A stretch of DNA of 54,500 nucleotides from Skeletonema tropicum. Lineage: Eukaryota > Bacillariophyta > Thalassiosirophyceae > Thalassiosirales > Thalassiosiraceae. This document shows, in pieces, positions 48,201-54,500 of this stretch (the stretch's first letter is position 1; every line of letters begins with the position of its first letter). The notes below the pieces were generated by a model. The model searched no databases. It saw only the letters and a program-made list of their open reading frames with translations, and was not told where the DNA came from. Location of the stretch: NCBI GenBank assembly GCA_037178625.1, contig JAWZXG010000058.1, positions 1 through 54,500 of the forward strand, in the 5' to 3' direction. Both the position numbers and the translations under genes were made by a program.

Positions 48201-51200
48201 TTCGTCAGATGTTGTTGTTGTTGTTGCTGCTGCTGTTGACTCGTTTGATAATTATAATTATTTGGTTTCACATCAACGCTGTGTAGTTGTGGAGAGGAGC
48301 GCGAGACATTATTTGGAGAACTGCCGGCCATATCCATATCACTTTTATCATTTCGCTGCGGGTGCGGGCTTTTGGTTGTTGCAGTTGTCGCAACCGTGTG
48401 ATCGAGAAGAGCCTGAGCCTGAGATGAGTAGGACGAACATGTTGTCGGCGGATGCATTGCAATAATTTGTGCGTGTTGACAAGAAGGGTTTATCTAGAGA
48501 TCAGCGCAGTGAATGAACAATGCACAATGCAATGCTAAAATGGCGAACTCGATGGGCCTGCGTGTAGGTATATGAGTAGGTCGATTGCCAGGGAATGGAG
48601 GGTGACAATCTTCATATTCGAATCTATCGACTTCTTCTCATCATTGCTGCTGTATCACCTCCATCGGAAGAGGAGTTGTTCGAAGTACTTCTACTTATAT
48701 AATAGCGAGGATCAGATCGCATGGTGAGACAAACGTTATGAATTTCACCCTTGATGATTTTTGTAGCATTGCGTGATATATAATGATGATTGTTATTCGT
48801 CAGATGTTGTTGTTGTTGTTGCTGCTGCTGTTGACTCGTTTGATAATTATAATTATTTGGTTTCACATCAACGCTGTGTAGTTGTGGAGAGGAGCGCGAG
48901 ACATTATTTGGAGAACTGCCGGCCATATCCATATCACTTTTATCATTTCGCTGCGGGTGCGGGCTTTTGGTTGTTGCAGTTGTCGCAACCGTGTGATCGA
49001 GAAGAGCCTGAGCCTGAGATGAGTAGGACGAACATGTTGTCGGCGGATGCATTGCAATAATTTGTGCGTGTTGACAAGAAGGGTTTATCTAGAGATCAGC
49101 GCAGTGAATGAACAATGCACAATGCAATGCTAAAATGGCGAACTCGATGGGCCTGCGTGTAGGTATATGAGTAGGTCGATTGCCAGGGAATGGAGGGTGA
49201 CAATCTTCATATTCGAATCTATCGACTTCTTCTCATCATTGCTGCTGTATCACCTCCATCGGAAGAGGAGTTGTTCGAAGTACTTCTACTTATATAATAG
49301 CGAGGATCAGATCGCATGGTGAGACAAACGTTATGAATTTCACCCTTGATGATTTTTGTAGCATTGCGTGATATATAATGATGATTGTTATTCGTCAGAT
49401 GTTGTTGTTGTTGTTGCTGCTGCTGTTGACTCGTTTGATAATTATAATTATTTGGTTTCACATCAACGCTGTGTAGTTGTGGAGAGGAGCGCGAGACATT
49501 ATTTGGAGAACTGCCGGCCATATCCATATCACTTTTATCATTTCGCTGCGGTGCGGCTTTTGGTTGTTGCAGTTGTCGCAACCGTGTGATCGAGAAGAGC
49601 CTGAGCCTGAGATGAGTAGGACGAACATGTTGTCGGCGGATGCATTGCAATAATTTGTGCGTGTTGACAAGAAGGGTTTATCTAGAGATCAGCGCAGTGA
49701 ATGAACAATGCACAATGCAATGCTAAAATGGCGAACTCGATGGGCCTGCGTGTAGGTATATGAGTAGGTCGATTGCCAGGGAATGGAGGGTGACAATCTT
49801 CATATTCGAATCTATCGACTTCTTCTCATCATTGCTGCTGTATCACCTCCATCGGAAGAGGAGTTGTTCGAAGTACTTCTACTTATATAATAGCGAGGAT
49901 CAGATCTGCATGGTGAGACAAACGTTATGAATTTCACCCTTGATGATTTTTGTAGCATTGCGTGATATATAATGATGATTGTTATTCGTCAGATGTTGTT
50001 GTTGTTGTTGCTGCTGCTGTTGACTCGTTTGATAATTATAATTATTTGGTTTCACATCAACGCTGTGTAGTTGTGGAGAGGAGCGCGAGACATTCATTTG
50101 GAGAACTGCCGGCCATATCCATATCACTTTTATCATTTCGCTGCGGGTGCGGGCTTTTGGTTGTTGCAGTTGTCGCAACCGTGTGATCGAGAAGAGCCTG
50201 AGCCTGAGATGAGTAGGACGAACATGTTGTCGGCGGATGCATTGCAATAATTTGTGCGTGTTGACAAGAAGGGTTTATCTAGAGATCAGCGCAGTGAATG
50301 AACAATGCACAATGCAATGCTAAAATGGCGAACTCGATGGGCCTGCGTGTAGGTATATGAGTAGGTCGATTGCCAGGGAATGGAGGGTGACAATCTTCAT
50401 ATTCGAATCTATCGACTTCTTCTCATCATTGCTGCTGTATCACCTCCATCGGAAGAGGAGTTGTTCGAAGTACTTCTACTTATATAATAGCGAGGATCAG
50501 ATTGCATGGTGAGACAAACGTTATGAATTTCACCCTTGATGATTTTTGTAGCATTGCGTGATATATAATGATGATTGTTATTCGTCAGATGTGTTGTTGT
50601 TGTTGCTGCTGCTGTTGACTCGTTTGATAATTATAATTATTTGGTTTCACATCAACGCTGTGTAGTTGTGGAGAGGAGCGCGAGACATTATTTGGAGAAC
50701 TGCCGGCCATATCCATATCACTTTTATCATTTCGCTGCGGGTGCGGGCTTTTGGATTGTTGCAGTTGTCGCAACCGTGTGATCGAGAAGAGCCTGAGCCT
50801 GAGATGAGTAGGACGAACATGTTGTCGGCGGATGCATTGCAATAATTTGTGCGTGTTGACAAGAAGGGTTTATCTAGAGATCAGCGCAGTGAATGAACAA
50901 TGCACAATGCAATGCTAAAATGGCGAACTCGATGGGCCTGCGTGTAGGTATATGAGTAGGTCGATTGCCAGGGAATGGAGGGTGACAATCTTCATATTCG
51001 AATCTATCGACTTCTTCTCATCATTGCTGCTGTATCACCTCCATCGGAAGAGGAGTTGTTCGAAGTACTTCTACTTATATAATAGCGAGGATCAGATCGC
51101 ATGGTGAGACAAACGTTATGAATTTCACCCTTGATGATTTTTGTAGCATTGCGTGATATATAATGATGATTGTTATTCGTCAGATGTTGTGTGTTGTTGT

Positions 51201-54200
51201 TGCTGCTGCTGTTGACTCGTTTGATAATTATAATTATTTGGTTTCACATCAACGCTGTGTAGTTGTGGAGAGGAGCGCGAGACATTATTTGGAGAACTGC
51301 CGGCCATATCCATATCACTTTTATCATTTCGCTGCGGGTGCGGGCTTTTGGTTGTTGCAGTTGTCGCAACCGTGTGATCGAGAAGAGCCTGAGCCTGAGA
51401 TGAGTAGGACGAACATGTTGTCGGCGGATGCATTGCAATAATTTGTGCGTGTTGACAAGAAGGGTTTATCTAGAGATCAGCGCAGTGAATGAACAATGCA
51501 CAATGCAATGCTAAAATGGCGAACTCGATGGGCCTGCGTGTAGGTATATGAGTAGGTCGATTGCCAGGGAATGGAGGGTGACAATCTTCATATTCGAATC
51601 TATCGACTTCTTCTCATCATTGCTGCTGTATCACCTCCATCGGAAGAGGAGTTGTTCGAAGTACTTCTACTTATATAATAGCGAGGATCAGATTGCATGG
51701 TGAGACAAACGTTATGAATTTCACCCTTGATGATTTTTGTAGCATTGCGTGATATATAATGATGATTGTTATTCGTCAGATGTTGTTGTTGTTGTTGCTG
51801 CTGCTGTTGACTCGTTTGATAATTAATTTGGTTTCACATCAACGCTGTGTAGTTGTGGAGAGGAGCGCGAGACATTATTTGGAGAACTGCCGGCCATATC
51901 CATATCACTTTTATCATTTCGCTGCGGGTGCGGGCTTTTGGTTGTTGCAGTTGTCGCAACCGTGTGATCGAGAAGAGCCTGAGCCTGAGATGAGTAGGAC
52001 GAACATGTTGTCGGCGGATGCATTGCAATAATTTGTGCGTGTTGACAAGAAGGGTTTATCTAGAGATCAGCGCAGTGAATGAACAATGCACAATGCAATG
52101 CTAAAATGGCGAACTCGATGGGCCTGCGTGTAGGTATATGAGTAGGTCGATTGCCAGGGAATGGAGGGTGACAATCTTCATATTCGAATCTATCGACTTC
52201 TTCTCATCATTGCTGCTGTATCACCTCCATCGGAAGAGGAGTTGTTCGAAGTACTTCTACTTATATAATAGCGAGGATCAGATTGCATGGTGAGACAAAC
52301 GTTATGAATTTCACCCTTGATGATTTTTGTAGCATTGCGTGATATATAATGATGATTGTTATTCGTCAGATGTTGTTGTTGTTGTTGTTGCTGCTGCTGT
52401 TGACTCGTTTGATAATTATAATTATTTGGTTTCACATCAACGCTGTGTAGTTGTGGAGAGGAGCGCGAGACATCATTTGGAGAACTGCCGGCCATATCCA
52501 TATCACTTTTATCATTTCGCTGCGGGTGCGGGCTTTTGGTTGTTGCAGTTGTCGCAACCGTGTGATCGAGAAGAGCCTGAGCCTGAGATGAGTAGGACGA
52601 ACATGTTGTCGGCGGATGCATTGCAATAATTTGTGCGTGTTGACAAGAAGGGTTTATCTAGAGATCAGCGCAGTGAATGAACAATGCACAATGCAATGCT
52701 AAAATGGCGAACTCGATGGGCCTGCGTGTAGGTATATGAGTAGGTCGATTGCCAGGGAATGGAGGGTGACAATCTTCATATTCGAATCTATCGACTTCTT
52801 CTCATCATTGCTGCTGTATCACCTCCATCGGAAGAGGAGTTGTTCGAAGTACTTCTACTTATATAATAGCGAGGATCAGATCGCATGGTGAGACAAACGT
52901 TATGAATTTCACCCTTGATGATTTTGTAGCATTGCGTGATATATAATGATGATTGTTATTCGTCAGATGTTGTTGTTGTTGTTGCTGCTGCTGTTGACTC
53001 GTTTGATAATTATAATTATTTGGTTTCACATCAACGCTGTGTAGTTGTGGAGAGGAGCGCGAGACATCATTTGGAGAACTGCCGGCCATATCCATATCAC
53101 TTTTATCATTTCGCTGCGGGTGCGGGCTTTTGGTTGTTGCAGTTGTCGCAACCGTGTGATCGAGAAGAGCCTGAGCCTGAGATGAGTAGGACGAACATGT
53201 TGTCGGCGGATGCATTGCAATAATTTGTGCGTGTTGACAAGAAGGGTTTATCTAGAGATCAGCGCAGTGAATGAACAATGCACAATGCAATGCTAAAATG
53301 GCGAACTCGATGGGCCTGCGTGTAGGTATATGAGTAGGTCGATTGCCAGGGAATGGAGGGTGACAATCTTCATATTCGAATCTATCGACTTCTTCTCATC
53401 ATTGCTGCTGTATCACCTCCATCGGAAGAGGAGTTGTTCGAAGTACTTCTACTATATATAATAGCGAGGATCAGATCGCATGGTGAGACAAACGTTATGA
53501 ATTTCACCCTTGATGATTTTTGTAGCATTGCGTGATATATAATGATGATTGTTATTCGTCAGATGTTGTTGTTGTTGTTGTGCTGCTGCTGTTGACTCGT
53601 TTGATAATTATAATTATTTGGTTTCACATCAACGCTGTGTAGTTGTGGAGAGGAGCGCGAGACATTATTTGGAGAACTGCCGGCCATATCCATATCACTT
53701 TTATCATTTCGCTGCGGGTGCGGGCTTTTGGTTGTTGCAGTTGTCGCAACCGTGTGATCGAGAAGAGCCTGAGCCTGAGATGAGTAGGACGAACATGTTG
53801 TCGGCGGATGCATTGCAATAATTTGTGCGTGTTGACAAGAAGGGTTTATCTAGAGATCAGCGCAGTGAATGAACAATGCACAATGCAATGCTAAAATGGC
53901 GAACTCGATGGGCCTGCGTGTAGGTATATGAGTAGGTCGATTGCCAGGGAATGGAGGGTGACAATCTTCATATTCGAATCTATCGACTTCTTCTCATCAT
54001 TGCTGCTGTATCACCTCCATCGGAAGAGGAGTTGTTCGAAGTACTTCTACTTATATAATAGCGAGGATCAGATTCGCATGGTGAGACAAACGTTATGAAT
54101 TTCACCCTTGATGATTTTTGTAGCATTGCGTGATATATAATGATGATTGTTATTCGTCAGATGTTGTTGTTGTTGTTGCTGCTGCTGTTGACTCGTTTGA

Positions 54201-54500
54201 TAATTATTTGGTTTCACATCAACGCTGTGTAGTTGTGGAGAGGAGCGCGAGACATTATTTGGAGAACTGCCGGCCATATCCATATCACTTTTATCATTTC
54301 GCTGCGGGTGCGGGCTTTTGGTTGTTGCAGTTGTCGCAACCGTGTGATCGAGAAGAGCCTGAGCCTGAGATGAGTAGGACGAACATGTTGTCGGCGGATG
54401 CATTGCAATAATTTGTGCGTGTTGACAAGAAGGGTTTATCTAGAGATCAGCGCAGTGAATGAACAATGCACAATGCAATGCTAAAATGGCGAACTCGATG
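21229..54500. repeat. Satellite array 2: ~595-bp tandem unit, 56 copies, open at the window end
   Basis: Same unit, orientation and left boundary as array 1, running for more than 33 kb to the end of the window. The first unit (21229-21826, 598 bp) is the most divergent, with many changes between 21330 and 21480. Units inside the array differ at only a few recurrent sites. From about 49.5 to 53.8 kb private indels become denser. A copy number taken from an assembly of such similar units may be wrong. A centromeric or subtelomeric location would be typical for such an array, but nothing in the window shows it. Confidence 0.98.
21468..21683 (-). pseudogene. Degenerate edge-unit copy of the satellite frame (71 aa)
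   Basis: First unit of array 2. Residues 1-67 match the consensus frame. A change from GACTCG to TACCTCG plus loss of six bases of the AATTAT stretch then leads to a stop just before the glutamine run. Beyond it the unit has further indels and substitutions between 21330 and 21440. The altered bases create GAG followed by GTAACA on the minus strand, which would look like a splice donor, but nothing else supports an intron. Confidence 0.4.

Overview
This window is eukaryotic repeat-rich DNA. It has no bacterial-style operons, rRNA, tRNA or CRISPR. Two tandem arrays of a ~595-bp satellite unit make up about four fifths of it: array 1 at 3094-14119 (18 full units plus one truncated) and array 2 at 21229-54500 (56 units, running off the window end). 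Polyglutamine, asparagine- and serine-rich reading frames together with an Arf-GEF-like motif suggest a protist; a diatom or other stramenopile is my best guess, but it is unproven.

Layout. 1-3093: end of a spacer ('leader'). 3094-14119: array 1. 14120-18139: spacer sequence seen once. 18140-21228: a second, nearly identical copy of the 3.1-kb leader. 21229-54500: array 2. The locus therefore reads as a macro-repeat of (7.1-kb spacer + satellite array), with array length differing between modules. The two leader copies differ by four small indels and almost no substitutions, so the duplication is recent or actively homogenised.

The main observation is that the satellite is gene-derived. On the minus strand each unit holds ~143 bp of 5' flank and a 142-codon ATG-started frame. 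That frame has a Q9 run at residues 74-82 and a segment at 99-117 resembling the start of the DCB domain of GBF1/GNOM-class Arf guanine-nucleotide exchange factors. At the left edge of each array a minus-strand frame runs out of the unit into the spacer (2950-3144 and 21085-21279). Its sequence resembles the next two helices of the same domain, in a different frame. The simplest reading is that the 5' end of an Arf-GEF gene (flank plus first coding segment) was amplified in tandem while the downstream part stayed single-copy at the edge. Scattered one-base frameshifts show the units are not maintained as intact coding sequence.

The spacer also carries a 224-bp MITE-like element with 19-bp perfect terminal inverted repeats and a 9-bp target-site duplication (and its copy in the second leader), a ~604-bp element with long imperfect terminal inverted repeats, a ~110-bp dispersed repeat, a cluster of small hairpins and several unrecognised open frames that may be exon fragments. 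No complete gene of known function can be assigned with confidence.
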